Shown: positions 42,949 through 52,358, counted from the first letter of the stretch. The stretch is DNA of 64,000 nt from Bacteroidota bacterium (GCA_018266775.1 JAFDZS010000008.1:434001-498000); one strand, 5' to 3'. Notes: generated by a model from the letters alone, not told the origin. Program-made: numbers and translations.

Positions 42949-44034
42949 TTAACCTATCAAACCAATTACCCGCTTCCGTACTGCATATAACAAGGTTACT
43001 AAAGTTACCAGCAACAACATCGCCACAAATTGATGTGATACACCCAATATCACGAGCCGGTTATTATATGTTGCATTTAATACGGTTAAAATACCCAGCG
43101 TAACCTGTAAAAAAACCAACAACATTACAGTTGCCCGCAATCTTTTGAACAAAGTATTATTCCTGATCTTGTTTGTGGTGAACCACCATGTGGTAATCAG
43201 TATAAAAAGTAAATAAGCCAGCCCCCGATGTATAAAGTGTACCATGATGGGGTTGTTAACGAGATTAACTGACCATGGCGATAACTCATTCATATTAGCC
43301 GGAATCATCTTTCCATTTATGTCTGGCCAGGTGGGTGCAGTAACCGCAGCTCTTAAACCTGCCATGAATGCACCATAAGTAAGCTGCACAATTAAAATCA
43401 CCAGTATTATTAGTAATAGCTGCTGAGCTTTTTTGTTGACGGTAATTTTATCTTTCGGTACTAATAAACGCAGTGCAAACCACAGGGTGTAACACAATAA
43501 GCCCAATGCGGCAATAAAATGTGTTGCTAATTCCACATGGCCCACAAAATACTGTTCTGGTACCAGCCCGCTTTTCACCATGATCCATCCAATAGCACCC
43601 TGCATTGCGCCAAGTATAAATAAAATGACCATTGGTGCAATCATGGTTTTATTAAATTTTTTGGTAAGCAGAAAATAAATAAAGCCTGCAATAAATACCA
43701 GGCCCATCATCCTGGCCCACAACCGGTGAAACCATTCCCAGAAAAAAATAAATTTAAAATCGGCCAGTGAAAAATTCTGATGTACATATTTAAACTGGTC
43801 GGTGACTTTATAACGGTCAAATTCTGCCTGCCACGCTGCATTATTTAATGGTGGTAATGCACCTGTGATGGGTTTCCATTCTGTAATGGATAAACCAGAT
43901 TCTGTTAAACGTGTTATACCGCCGAGTAAAACCTGTATCATGATCATTGCTACACCTAACAGCAGCCAGCGTGCCACCTGCCGGTTATTACGCAACATCT
44001 GTGCGTTTAGCGGTTCAGTTTTCAGTATATCCAT
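42949..44034 (-). CDS. ctaA: Heme A synthase CtaA (COX15 family)
   Basis: This 361-residue membrane protein oxidises heme O to heme A for cytochrome oxidase. It has about eight membrane segments. Four His positions in membrane helices match the family: WEWFHRLWARMMG, FVGHVELATHFIAA, MVHFIHRGLAYL and GVSHQFVAMLL. The motif GGITRLTESGLSITEWKP near residue 40 is diagnostic. Length is normal. It is a single gene here; cyoE (heme O synthase) and cytochrome oxidase genes are not in the window. Confidence 0.93.
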   Translation of the reverse strand: MDILKTEPLNAQMLRNNRQVARWLLLGVAMIMIQVLLGGITRLTESGLSITEWKPITGALPPLNNAAWQAEFDRYKVTDQFKYVHQNFSLADFKFIFFWEWFHRLWARMMGLVFIAGFIYFLLTKKFNKTMIAPMVILFILGAMQGAIGWIMVKSGLVPEQYFVGHVELATHFIAALGLLCYTLWFALRLLVPKDKITVNKKAQQLLLIILVILIVQLTYGAFMAGLRAAVTAPTWPDINGKMIPANMNELSPWSVNLVNNPIMVHFIHRGLAYLLFILITTWWFTTNKIRNNTLFKRLRATVMLLVFLQVTLGILTVLNATYNNRLVILGVSHQFVAMLLLVTLVTLLYAVRKRVIGLIG

Positions 44035-44117
44035 AACGGCGCAAATGTACAGCAGCGTTGCGGGTTAATACAGATTGTGCATTTTTTTTTATGCTTTTGG
44101 CTGATATTTGTATCCGG

Positions 44118-44714
44118 ATGCTGCTTTCCCATTATCAAACAGAATGTATTGAAGCCGGGCTGGATGAAGCCGGCCGCGGTTGTTATGCCGGCCCGGTGTT
44201 TGCTGCTGCGGTCATTTTACCAAAAGATTTTTTTCACCCATTACTCAACGACAGTAAGCAACTGAAAGAAAAAGACCGCGACACACTGCGACCCATTATT
44301 GAAAAAGAGAGCATAGCCTGGGCGGTGGCTAAAGTTGATCATGATGAAATTGACCGTATCAATATTTTACAAGCCAGTTTTAAAGCCATGCATAGTGCAC
44401 TGGATGCATTAACTATTACGCCCGGATTGCTGCTCATTGATGGCAACCGGTTTAAACCCTACAAAAAAATTCAGCACCATTGCATTATTAAAGGCGATGG
44501 TAAATATGCCTCTGTTGCAGCGGCCAGCATTTTAGCCAAAACGCATCGTGATGCTTTTATGATGCAGGCGCACCTGCAGTACCCCCAATACGGATGGCAT
44601 CAAAATAAAGGTTATGGTACTGCCCGGCACCGCAAAGCTATTGAACAGTTTGGTCTTTGTGCTTTGCACCGCAAAAGCTTTAATATTGTGCCGGTACAAT
44701 TGCCCATCTTTTAA
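44118..44714 (+). CDS. rnhB: Ribonuclease HII
   Basis: This 198-residue enzyme cleaves RNA in RNA/DNA hybrids and single ribonucleotides in DNA. Acidic catalytic residues are visible in LDEAGRGCYAGPV (Asp and Glu, about residues 15-20), LLIDGNRF and AKTHRDAFM. The C-terminus HQNKGYGTARHRKAIEQFGLCALHRKSF is typical. I chose the ATG at 44118 because it gives MLLSHYQTECIEAGLDEAGRG, the normal RNase HII start; ATG 44091 and TTG 44058 are in frame but add a hydrophobic extension. The gene is divergent from ctaA. Confidence 0.93.
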   Translation: MLLSHYQTECIEAGLDEAGRGCYAGPVFAAAVILPKDFFHPLLNDSKQLKEKDRDTLRPIIEKESIAWAVAKVDHDEIDRINILQASFKAMHSALDALTITPGLLLIDGNRFKPYKKIQHHCIIKGDGKYASVAAASILAKTHRDAFMMQAHLQYPQYGWHQNKGYGTARHRKAIEQFGLCALHRKSFNIVPVQLPIF

Positions 44715-44862
44715 TGAATGCGGCAATACTAAAAGCCGGCGTCTTCGTTTCTTCTCTTTACAAAATTTTTTATTGGGTTTTAAACCACGGGCATCTTTTC
44801 CCGTCTATGTACACATTAAACGTATTTATTCACCTTTATTTTAAACCACTAAAAAAGTACTT

Positions 44863-45171
44863 ATGAAAACAAAATTATTCGCTGCCGCTATTTTATTTGC
44901 TGCGTTCTGCAGCACTGCACATGCACAAACCATCAGGCAAAAAGGAAAAAATCAACGCCACCGTATTGCACAGGGCGTAAAGAGCGGTGAGCTTACCCGT
45001 ACAGAAACTAAAAACCTGGTAAAAGATCAAAAAGAAATTCGTAATGAAGTAAAAGATGCAAGGGCTGATGGTGTGGTTACCAAAGACGAAAGAAAAGATA
45101 TTAAACAGGATCAAAGGCAGGAAAGCCGCAAGATCTACCGCAAAAAACACAATGCCCGTACAAGGGGATAG
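44863..45171 (+). CDS. Small secreted, charged helical protein
   Basis: This 102-residue protein has a signal peptide (MKTKLFAAAILFAAFCSTAHAQ). The mature part is highly charged and probably helical, with repeats of the type LTRTETKNLVKDQKEIRNEV and VVTKDERKDIKQDQRQESR. The family is common in Bacteroidota but unnamed as far as I recall. The TK-E/D-x-K-D-I-K units look like degenerate EF-hand-like helical hairpins, but no metal site is evident. A strong terminator follows. Confidence 0.75.
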   Translation: MKTKLFAAAILFAAFCSTAHAQTIRQKGKNQRHRIAQGVKSGELTRTETKNLVKDQKEIRNEVKDARADGVVTKDERKDIKQDQRQESRKIYRKKHNARTRG

Positions 45172-45202
45172 TCTTCAGTTGAACTGATCTATATACAGCA
45201 CC

Positions 45203-45237
45203 TCCTTCCGTTATATAAAAGCGGAAGGATTTTTTTT
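45203..45237 (+). terminator. Terminator of the small charged protein
   Basis: CCTTCCG (45204-45210) pairs with CGGAAGG (45222-45228) and eight Ts follow. The T run extends into the stop of the opposite gene tsaC (45236). Confidence 0.85.
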
Positions 45238-45844
45238 ATGCCTCCCATTGACCCTGGCCCTGGCGGGTAATATGCCATTCCGGTGTGGTACAATCAACAA
45301 TGGTAGATGGCATCATACTACCGATACCGCCATCGATAACAATATCCACCAGGTGGCCGAATTTTTCTTCCATTACTTCAGGGTCCGTGTAATCTTCCAC
45401 CATATCACCGGGCAACGATGCACTTAAAATAGGATTGCCCAATGCATCCAGTATGTGCCTGCAGATATTATTATCGGGCACTCTTAACCCTACGGTATGT
45501 TTTTTACTCTGTAAAATTTTAGGCACCAGTTTGCTGGCCGGTAAAATAAAAGTATAAGGGCCGGGCAGGTAATACTTCAGCATACGGTATAATGGTGTAT
45601 CAATGCTTTTGGTATAATCGCTGAGGTGGCTGAGGTCGCGGCAGATAAAACTGAGTTGCGCTTTTAACGGATCAATATTTTTTATAGTACAAATACGTTC
45701 CACTGCTTTATGCTGCATGATATCGCAACCCAGGCCGTAAATGGTATCGGTGGGATAAATGATCACACCACCATCTTTAAGGCATTCTGCCACCTGTTTT
45801 ACCAAACGGGGTTGCGGATCTTCCGGGTGCATTCTAATAAGCAT
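45236..45844 (-). CDS. tsaC: L-threonylcarbamoyladenylate synthase (YrdC/Sua5 family)
   Basis: This 202-residue protein makes threonylcarbamoyl-AMP for the t6A modification of tRNA. The YrdC fold is clear from GGVIIYPTDTIYGLGCDI (about residues 25-42), YLPGPYTFILPAS (about 92-104), TVGLRVPDNNI and PILSASLPGDM. The usual KRP motif near the substrate site appears as a less common variant in IKNIDPLKAQLSFICRD, a form also seen in Bacteroidota homologues. Length is that of the short YrdC form, with no Sua5 domain. Confidence 0.9.
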   Translation of the reverse strand: MLIRMHPEDPQPRLVKQVAECLKDGGVIIYPTDTIYGLGCDIMQHKAVERICTIKNIDPLKAQLSFICRDLSHLSDYTKSIDTPLYRMLKYYLPGPYTFILPASKLVPKILQSKKHTVGLRVPDNNICRHILDALGNPILSASLPGDMVEDYTDPEVMEEKFGHLVDIVIDGGIGSMMPSTIVDCTTPEWHITRQGQGQWEA

Positions 45845-45994
45845 GAATCAGTCAGATGGTTTGTTATTGTATTGCAAAAACGGGTCAATATTTTATAAAA
45901 TTACCCCCAATCGTCTTACTTTAAACTATTACTTTTGCACGTAAACCCAATTCATAATATTACTCATACAAATCACCACCTAACAGTTTAATTT

Positions 45995-46918
45995 ATGGCA
46001 CTGATCACCGTTGGCACCATGGCCTTTGATGCTATTGAAACTCCTTTTGGAAAAACAGATCAAATCATTGGCGGTTCTGCCACCTATGTGGCTTACGCAG
46101 CAAGTAATTTTGTAAAACCCGTACAGCAAATTTCCATTGTAGGATACGATTTTCCGCAGGAAGAAATGGATGAAATGAAAAGCCGTGGTATTCAGCTGGA
46201 CGGTGTGGAAATTGTTCCTGATAAAAAATCATTTTTCTGGAGTGGTAAATATCACATTGATATGAACACCCGCGATACATTAGTTACAGATTTAAATGTA
46301 CTGGCCGATTTTAATCCTGTTGTGCCGGATGCCTTCCAGGGCGCAGACTTCCTGATGCTGGGCAACCTGATGCCGAAACTGCAAATGAGCGTCATCAACC
46401 AGTTGAAAACAAAACCCAAGCTGATTGTGATGGACACCATGAATTTCTGGATGGATACCGCAATGGATGACCTGAAAGCAGTGTTGAAAAAAGTGGATGT
46501 ATTATTAGTGAATGATGGCGAGGCCCGCCAGCTGAGTGGCGAATTATCCCTGGTAAAAGCTGCCCGTACCATCATGCAGATGGGCCCCAGGTTTCTGATC
46601 ATTAAAAAGGGAGAGCATGGTGCGTTATTGTTTCATGAAAATCATGTATTCTTCGCCCCTGCATTACCGTTAGAAGAAGTGTTTGACCCCACCGGGGCAG
46701 GCGATACCTTTGCAGGAGGCTTTATTGGCCACCTCGCCAAAACAGAAGATATCAGCTTTGAGAATATGAAAACGGCTATCATTATTGGCAGTGCTATGGC
46801 CAGCTTTTGCGTAGAGAAATTCGGGCCTGAAAGGTTGAAAGAAATTACCAAAGCAGATATTGACAACAGGCTGGCAGAATTTGTACAGCTGGTGAATTTT
46901 GATATTGACCTGGTGTAA
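45995..46918 (+). CDS. PfkB-family sugar kinase
   Basis: This 307-residue ribokinase-fold protein starts with ALITVGTMAFDAIETPFG and the glycine-rich lid GGSATYVAYAASNF (about residues 28-41). It ends with the PfkB signature DPTGAGDTFAGGFIGHLA near residue 230, whose Asp is the catalytic base. No strong clue to the sugar exists. The next small gene follows 29 bases downstream on the same strand and may be cotranscribed. A TACTTTTG box about 50 bases before the ATG could be a -7 element. Confidence 0.88.
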   Translation: MALITVGTMAFDAIETPFGKTDQIIGGSATYVAYAASNFVKPVQQISIVGYDFPQEEMDEMKSRGIQLDGVEIVPDKKSFFWSGKYHIDMNTRDTLVTDLNVLADFNPVVPDAFQGADFLMLGNLMPKLQMSVINQLKTKPKLIVMDTMNFWMDTAMDDLKAVLKKVDVLLVNDGEARQLSGELSLVKAARTIMQMGPRFLIIKKGEHGALLFHENHVFFAPALPLEEVFDPTGAGDTFAGGFIGHLAKTEDISFENMKTAIIIGSAMASFCVEKFGPERLKEITKADIDNRLAEFVQLVNFDIDLV

Positions 46919-46947
46919 ACATTTTTTATAACACATAAATTTTTCTT

Positions 46948-47253
46948 ATGCTCGAAATACTTGCATTAATTTTTCTAACCAGAAATATTGGAAAACTTGC
47001 TGTTCAAAAAGGCCTAAAGCCAGGGCCATGGAAATTTTATACCGTTATATGTTGGTTTGCTTTTGAAATTGTGGGCGCATTCGTAATTGGCGTAATGATC
47101 TTTAACCAGACAGAACTATTACCACTAATGCTTCTGGCATTTGTTTGTGCATTTGGCGGGTATGTACTGATCCGGTTTATACTTCAAAGAAAACCGGATG
47201 CATCTATTGAAGATGAAATTGACCGTATTGGTGTGGATGATCTTAAACCTTAA
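46948..47253 (+). CDS. Small membrane protein of unknown function
   Basis: This 101-residue protein has two clear hydrophobic segments (FYTVICWFAFEIVGAFVIGVMIF, about residues 30-52, and LLPLMLLAFVCAFGGYVLIRFIL, about 57-79) and a short N-terminal amphipathic piece (LALIFLTRNIGKLA). The C-terminal tail is acidic (SIEDEIDRIGVDDLKP). I do not recognise the family, although the RNIGKLAxxKGxKPxxWK pattern is recurrent in Bacteroidota proteins. It sits between the PfkB gene and the MG2/plug gene, 7 bases from the latter. Confidence 0.7.
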   Translation: MLEILALIFLTRNIGKLAVQKGLKPGPWKFYTVICWFAFEIVGAFVIGVMIFNQTELLPLMLLAFVCAFGGYVLIRFILQRKPDASIEDEIDRIGVDDLKP

Positions 47254-47259
47254 TTTCTC

Positions 47260-49659
47260 ATGACATTTTGTAATTCTGGAAAGCTATTTCTGATTGTTGT
47301 GTTATTGACCGCAGGAAAAATTTTACAAGCGCAAACACGTCCTGACTCCTTAGTTAATCAATTGGGAGAAAAATACCCGCAGGAGAAAATGTACCTGCAG
47401 TTTGATAAATCGTATTACAATGCCGGTGAAACCGTTTGGTTTAAAGCTTACCTGTTAACAGATAATTTTGCTGTAACCGTAAGTAAAACTGCTTATGCAG
47501 AATTACTGGATGAAAAAGGAACGGTGCTGCAAAAAAAAATCATGCCGGTTTATGAAGCCGGGGCTGCTTCACATTTCGATTTGCCAGATACACTGCAGAC
47601 TACAAAACTTTATGTGCGTGCGTATACATCGTGGATGCTGAATTTCGATTCTTCTTTACTATATCATAAAGCACTGCGTATTATTCCCGCAGCTGCTAAA
47701 AAAGCCGCCCCGGCACCAGCCAGTTATACTCTTGCCTTTTTCCCCGAAGGGGGCGACTTAGTAGAAGGCGTGAGCACCCGCCTGGCATTTAAAGCCACAG
47801 ACCAGGATGGTGTACCCTTTACTGTTAGTGGGTCAATTGTAACCGGAACCGGCGTTAAGGTTACTTCTTTTACCACAGCACATGATGGCATGGGTTTTTT
47901 TGCTTTTACACCCAACGCAGGTGAACAATATAAAGCAACCTGGAAAGATAAGAAAGGTGTTAGCCATGAAACCGCTTTACCAACAGCCAAAAAGCAAGGG
48001 CTGATATTGAATATTACGAACAGTGCAGATACGATCTATTATACCTTACGCAGGCCCGATAATGCAGATGAACCATTTACTTCATTCACCATTGTAGCCC
48101 AGATGCAGCTGCAAACTGTTTATTATGCCAGGGTTACCATGACGCAAAAAAAAGAAGTATCGTCCACTATCTTAACGCCTAATTTTCCTGACGGTGTATT
48201 GCAGTTAACTGTTTTAAATGGCAACCAGGTGCCGGTTGCAGAAAGGCTTGTTTTTGTAAATCATAATACTTTTTCTTTTGTAACTGACCTGCATGCTATT
48301 GAAAGCAATTTGGTAAAACGCGGCCACAATACATTACAGGTGGATGTGGGTGATACCATTCTTACCAATTTATCCATAGCGGTTACCGATGCGGATATTA
48401 ATCCCGTAACCGGTAATGAAGAAAATATTTATTCCCGCCTGTTGCTTACTAACGATTTGAAAGGATATGTATTTAATCCTGCGTATTATTTTTCCAGCGA
48501 TGAAGATTCTGTAAGGCAGCACCTGGACCTGGTGATGATGACCAATGGCTGGCGCAGGTTTAAATGGGAAGAGCTGATGGCAAAACACTGGCCTGTATTA
48601 ACTCACCCTATTGATAATTATCTTTCTATTAAAGGCAATGTATTTGGTATCCCCAAAAATATTCTTGCCACCAAAACTTTGGTAGGGTATATCAAAACCA
48701 AAAAAAATACCAGTGATTTTCTTACCATACCGCTTACTGGCGATGGCCAGTTCAGGGTTACGGGTATTTATGCTTTTGATACTGCCCGTTTATATTACCA
48801 GATCAATAATGATAAAGACAAAAAGTTAACCTCCATTGCAAGTTTCACTTTTAAGAATGAACTGGCTGATGCTGGTGCCGCCAATAAAACCTTGCTGTCC
48901 ATGCTCTACCCTAATGGAAAGCCTGACAGTGTTTCATGGCAAAAAAACATTAAGCTGGCTGCTCAGCAGCGTTCATTATTTGAAAGCAAAGCCAAAACGC
49001 TTGAAGCAGTAAAAGTGGTGGGCAGAGTAAAAAGTTTAAAAGATAAACTGGAAGAAGAATATACCTCTGGTTTTTTTACCGGTGGAGATGGATACACATT
49101 TACCATGGAAGATGATCCCTTTGCAAAATCTGCATTAACAGTAATGGATTACCTGCGGGGAAAAGTTGCCGGTTTACAGGTTAGTGCGGATGGCCAAAGT
49201 GCTGATTGGCGGGGAAGCGCCACCAGTGTTTTTTTGGATGAGATCAATTCTGATTTCAGTATGATCCAGAATATACCTATGACAGATGTGGCACTGATCA
49301 AAGTATTTCGTCCTCCATTTTTTGGCGCCACAGGTGGTGGTGCAGGCGGCGCCATTGCAGTATACACCAAAAAAGGTGGCGGCAACAATGCTGCCGTTAA
49401 GGGCCTTGACTTTACTAATATTTACGGCTTTTCCAATATCAAAGAATTTTATTCGCCCGACTATAGTAATCCTAATACACCTGATGCCGGTGATTACCGC
49501 AGCACTTTATACTGGAACCCATTTCTCATTTTTGATAAAAAGACACGGCGTATCAAAGTACCGTTTTATAACAGCGATAACTGCAAACGTATTCGTGTAA
49601 TAGTGGAAGGCATTAACCACCTGGGGCAACTTTCAAGAGAAGAGAAAATTTTTGAATAA
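47260..49659 (+). CDS. Secreted MG2 / TonB-plug-like protein
   Basis: This 799-residue protein has a signal peptide (to AQ at about residue 24). The start of the mature protein, EKMYLQFDKSYYNAGETVWFKAYLL, is the macroglobulin MG2-type opening common in Bacteroidota. More beta-sandwich domains follow. The C-terminal third has a plug-domain-like part (MDYLRGKVAGLQVSADGQ, VALIKVFRPPFFGATGGGAGGAIAVYTKKG) but no 22-strand barrel, so it is not a TonB receptor. Related proteins are annotated as carboxypeptidase-regulatory/plug proteins of unclear role. Its TAA stop is immediately followed by the first REP hairpin at 49661. Confidence 0.75.
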   Translation: MTFCNSGKLFLIVVLLTAGKILQAQTRPDSLVNQLGEKYPQEKMYLQFDKSYYNAGETVWFKAYLLTDNFAVTVSKTAYAELLDEKGTVLQKKIMPVYEAGAASHFDLPDTLQTTKLYVRAYTSWMLNFDSSLLYHKALRIIPAAAKKAAPAPASYTLAFFPEGGDLVEGVSTRLAFKATDQDGVPFTVSGSIVTGTGVKVTSFTTAHDGMGFFAFTPNAGEQYKATWKDKKGVSHETALPTAKKQGLILNITNSADTIYYTLRRPDNADEPFTSFTIVAQMQLQTVYYARVTMTQKKEVSSTILTPNFPDGVLQLTVLNGNQVPVAERLVFVNHNTFSFVTDLHAIESNLVKRGHNTLQVDVGDTILTNLSIAVTDADINPVTGNEENIYSRLLLTNDLKGYVFNPAYYFSSDEDSVRQHLDLVMMTNGWRRFKWEELMAKHWPVLTHPIDNYLSIKGNVFGIPKNILATKTLVGYIKTKKNTSDFLTIPLTGDGQFRVTGIYAFDTARLYYQINNDKDKKLTSIASFTFKNELADAGAANKTLLSMLYPNGKPDSVSWQKNIKLAAQQRSLFESKAKTLEAVKVVGRVKSLKDKLEEEYTSGFFTGGDGYTFTMEDDPFAKSALTVMDYLRGKVAGLQVSADGQSADWRGSATSVFLDEINSDFSMIQNIPMTDVALIKVFRPPFFGATGGGAGGAIAVYTKKGGGNNAAVKGLDFTNIYGFSNIKEFYSPDYSNPNTPDAGDYRSTLYWNPFLIFDKKTRRIKVPFYNSDNCKRIRVIVEGINHLGQLSREEKIFE

Positions 49660-49660
49660 T

Positions 49661-49791
49661 ATCATCCTTGTCTCTGACAAGGATGATATGGTTGCTGGTC
49701 TCCGACCAGCGGTAAATACATTTACAAGAACACATTATTATATTCGTCGGAGACGAATAACCAACTCGTCCTCGTCAGAGACGAGGATGAG
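49661..49791. repeat. REP cluster on the downstream side of the RAYT
   Basis: Four hairpins lie in mirrored order: ATCATCCTTGTC-TCT-... (49661-49687), GCTGGTC-TCC-GACCAGC (49694-49710), ATTCGTC-GGA-GACGAAT (49742-49758) and CTCGTCCTCGTC-AGA-... (49765-49791). The two halves are inverted around a spacer (BIME-like). The last hairpin abuts the terminal stop of the RAYT reading frame. Confidence 0.85.
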
Positions 49792-50346
49792 TTACAGCAC
49801 TTCAACTGTTACTAACCCTTTTATCCCGCAATAATCTCTTGCTGAGCCATACAAATATGCCTCTTCACTATCTGTAATACCTGCACGAACCGGGTGCAAA
49901 TGAACATAACGAATTTTTTGTTATAGTATTTGTGGCCGGTAAGGGTCCATAAAAACAGCATGATTCCCATCTTGCCAAAAATGATATTTTTCAATACGGC
50001 GCATAAATTTTCCTGCAAACTCAAAACGGTACAGCATCCAGTCTCTCCTGCTTTCTGGTTCATCTTCTATTGCTTTTAAGATATTCCTGGCAGTAAATTT
50101 TTTAAAATCCCGAATGGTATAGGAGAGCTGAAAGCCCGGTTGCGCTGCTGCAATTAAATGCAGGTGATTGGTCATTAAACACCAACTGTACACCACCAGT
50201 CCTTTCTTTTCAATACAATAGTTCAGTGATTCTACAACAATTTGTTTATACACCGGGCGAATAAATACATCTATCCAATCTACAACCGTAATGGTTAGAA
50301 AATAGCAGGCGTTTTGATCAGTAATATTGTAGCGGTCTCCAGACAT
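49792..50346 (-). pseudogene. REP-associated tyrosine transposase (RAYT), interrupted by one in-frame stop
   Basis: The frame read from the ATG at 50346 encodes a Y1/RAYT-family transposase: YFLTITVVDWIDVF, WCLMTNHLHLIAAAQPG (the HUH-type His-x-His) and FWQDGNHAVFMDPYRPQIL. It then meets TAA (49921-49923). The same frame continues without a shift as QKIRYVHLHPVRAGITDSEE and AYLYGSARDYCGIKGLVTVEVL to a second stop at 49792-49794, which is the normal RAYT C-terminus. One nonsense mutation therefore removes about 42 residues, including the Tyr of the Y-[IV]-x-x-x-P motif that I expect to be catalytic. The frame is flanked by REP hairpins on both sides. Activity is unlikely unless the stop is read through or the product is rescued. 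Confidence 0.85.
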
Positions 50347-50364
50347 AGGGAATATTTTTGTTTA

Positions 50365-50489
50365 CTCGTCCTCGTCTCTGACGAGGATGAGTTGGTTGCT
50401 GGTCTCTGACCAGCATTATAGAAATTATTAAATAGATGTGTATACGTCAGAGACGTATAACCATATCATCCTCGTCAGAGACGGGGACG
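50365..50489. repeat. REP cluster on the upstream side of the RAYT
   Basis: Four hairpins: CTCGTCCTCGTC-TCT-... (50365-50391), GCTGGTC-TCT-GACCAGC (50398-50414), TATACGTC-AGA-GACGTATA (50441-50459) and ATCCTCGTC-AGA-GACGGGGA (from 50468). The order and spacing match the other flank. The last hairpin runs into the 3' end of the lamin-tail gene. Confidence 0.85.
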
Positions 50490-52196
50490 GGCGAGTACTA
50501 TGGTTTGTTTAAACTGCTGTTTTGTGCCATCAAGATTAAATACCGCTGTATAAATAATATACACGCCGGAAGGCAATCGTTGACTTTGTTCCCCTAAACC
50601 ATCCCAGCGAAACGAACCTGATGTACCACACAACGCATTCTTTTGCAAATAGCGTACAGCTCTTCCTGCAGCATCAAATATGGTAATATTGGCTACATCA
50701 CCTGCAGATGGAAATGCATAACTGATGGTGGTATAATCATCCCTGCCATCATTATCGGGGGAAATAATCTCAGGCGAAATGGTAATTGTTCCATTGTTTA
50801 CCAGTGCCGTTTTAATTTGAGAATTCTTATACGTTGGTGTTCCATAACCTGCAGAGCTGGAAGCACTGTGCCAGTTATCAGGGTTCTGCGTTTCTGCATT
50901 ATAGTCTATACGCTCCAGCGCTATACCTTCATCGTTTGCAATCAACTTAAAATGCCAGTGTTCATCGTATTGCAGTTCATCAACAATAACGCCCTGAAAA
51001 TTTAAGAGAACAACATCTCCTTTATCATCGTTATAAGAAGGCATAGGATCAACAGTAACAAAAGCATCTCTGTTCATGGTGATATAATCCCTCCGTACAA
51101 TATCGGGGTTGGCAGTAATCACCATAAAATCCTGCGGAAACAATAACTGGCTTTCGGCTACCAACACCTTACTGCTGCTTACAGCACCCGCAGTATTGCG
51201 GTTGGCGATATACAATTGCTTCAGGTCAATAATCTTTTTACTGCGGTTGTATATTTCAACATAGTCAGTACCGTTAGTTTTTGGGTTGAATAATATTTCA
51301 TTGATCACAACATCCATTACATTTGCCGTTTCACTAATACCAACCCGTGCAGTACTGCCTGCCATAATATTGTTACCGGCACAATCTGTTACGCCAGAAA
51401 TACTGATGCTGTATACTTTGCCTGCCACTAAAGGTTGCATCAATTTCAGCACAACATGATCAAATACAGGCGCAGTGACAGTTACAATGGAAGGGTTGCC
51501 AATTCCATCACTGATGGTATAATTCATAACTGCAGCAGCCCTGTTACTGTCTAACGGCTCATCAAACACAACGATAAGTGTTATATTGTCACTTGCAAAG
51601 GCCCGCAGTATTTTGGGCGCTGTTACATCAGCATTGATTGCATCAATTGAATTCTTCTTACCAGGTGAGCCACCATTATTATTCGTACTGGCGGCCCAGT
51701 TAGTATTTCCGCTGCAGGGATTATGTGTGTCAATCATTTCCAGAGACCAGCCGCCATCTTTCTTCAATTCATTTCCATACCAGTCATCAGTATAATTTAC
51801 AGCATGGATAATTTTACCCTGTGCATTGCGCAGGTAAATCACATCGCCGGTATTATCCAGCGATGGAAAACTGGTTACTGAAATCACAGCGCCATATACA
51901 CTCATTGCTGCTGCAGATGAAGTGCCACAAACAATTACCACACTGTCAGGTTTTAACTGGAACACCGGCATTGCACCGCTGAAGCCGGTAGCATCGCCAA
52001 TGCGGCAACCCTGCAAATTAATTGTTGAACCGGTAGTGTTTTTTAATTCAATCCATTCCAAATTAGGCAGGTTTACCTGTGGCGAAGGATCGGCCATAAT
52101 TTCATCTATGACTACATCAAAACGATTATTTACCTGGGCTTGAATGGTGAAGGTTACAGAGAGAACAACAACCAATAAACTTAATTTTGTATACAT
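50475..52196 (-). CDS. Lamin-tail-domain secreted protein with FlgD-like T9SS C-terminus
   Basis: This 573-residue protein has a signal peptide (to IQAQ at about residue 21). The first lamin-tail domain starts with VVIDEIMADPSPQVNLPNLEWIELKN, shown here as its parts DEIMADPSP and LEWIELKN. A SbsA/Ig-like segment follows (ILRAFASDNITLIVVFDEPL), then a second lamin-tail domain (VVINEILFNPKTNGTDYVEIYN). The C-terminus ISPDNDGRDDYTTISYAF, ITIFDAAGRAVRYL and LPSGVYIIYTAVF is the FlgD-like/CHU_C sorting region of T9SS cargo. The last five codons (ARPRL) and the TGA lie inside a REP hairpin, so the native end appears to have been replaced. Confidence 0.82.
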   Translation of the reverse strand: MYTKLSLLVVVLSVTFTIQAQVNNRFDVVIDEIMADPSPQVNLPNLEWIELKNTTGSTINLQGCRIGDATGFSGAMPVFQLKPDSVVIVCGTSSAAAMSVYGAVISVTSFPSLDNTGDVIYLRNAQGKIIHAVNYTDDWYGNELKKDGGWSLEMIDTHNPCSGNTNWAASTNNNGGSPGKKNSIDAINADVTAPKILRAFASDNITLIVVFDEPLDSNRAAAVMNYTISDGIGNPSIVTVTAPVFDHVVLKLMQPLVAGKVYSISISGVTDCAGNNIMAGSTARVGISETANVMDVVINEILFNPKTNGTDYVEIYNRSKKIIDLKQLYIANRNTAGAVSSSKVLVAESQLLFPQDFMVITANPDIVRRDYITMNRDAFVTVDPMPSYNDDKGDVVLLNFQGVIVDELQYDEHWHFKLIANDEGIALERIDYNAETQNPDNWHSASSSAGYGTPTYKNSQIKTALVNNGTITISPEIISPDNDGRDDYTTISYAFPSAGDVANITIFDAAGRAVRYLQKNALCGTSGSFRWDGLGEQSQRLPSGVYIIYTAVFNLDGTKQQFKQTIVLARPRL

Positions 52197-52319
52197 ACAA
52201 TCCTTTTATTGAAAACAAAAAAGCTGTTGAATAAAAGAATTGGGGCCAGGTTGCACAGCACAAATGAGTGATAAATGTGCCTGCAGCAAATATATTGCAG
52301 TTATTATAATAAAATATTT

Positions 52320-52351
52320 TTTGTTGAAATTAGACTTTGTGTTTACATTTG
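52320..52351 (+). promoter_or_regulatory. Promoter of the asd leader transcript
   Basis: TTTG (52320-52323), a 20-base spacer and TACATTTG (52344-52351) match the Bacteroidota consensus TTTG-N19/20-TAnnTTTG. Transcription should start near 52358, almost at the leader ATG, so the leader peptide may be translated from a very short or absent 5' UTR. Confidence 0.75.
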
Positions 52352-52358
52352 CCCCGCA

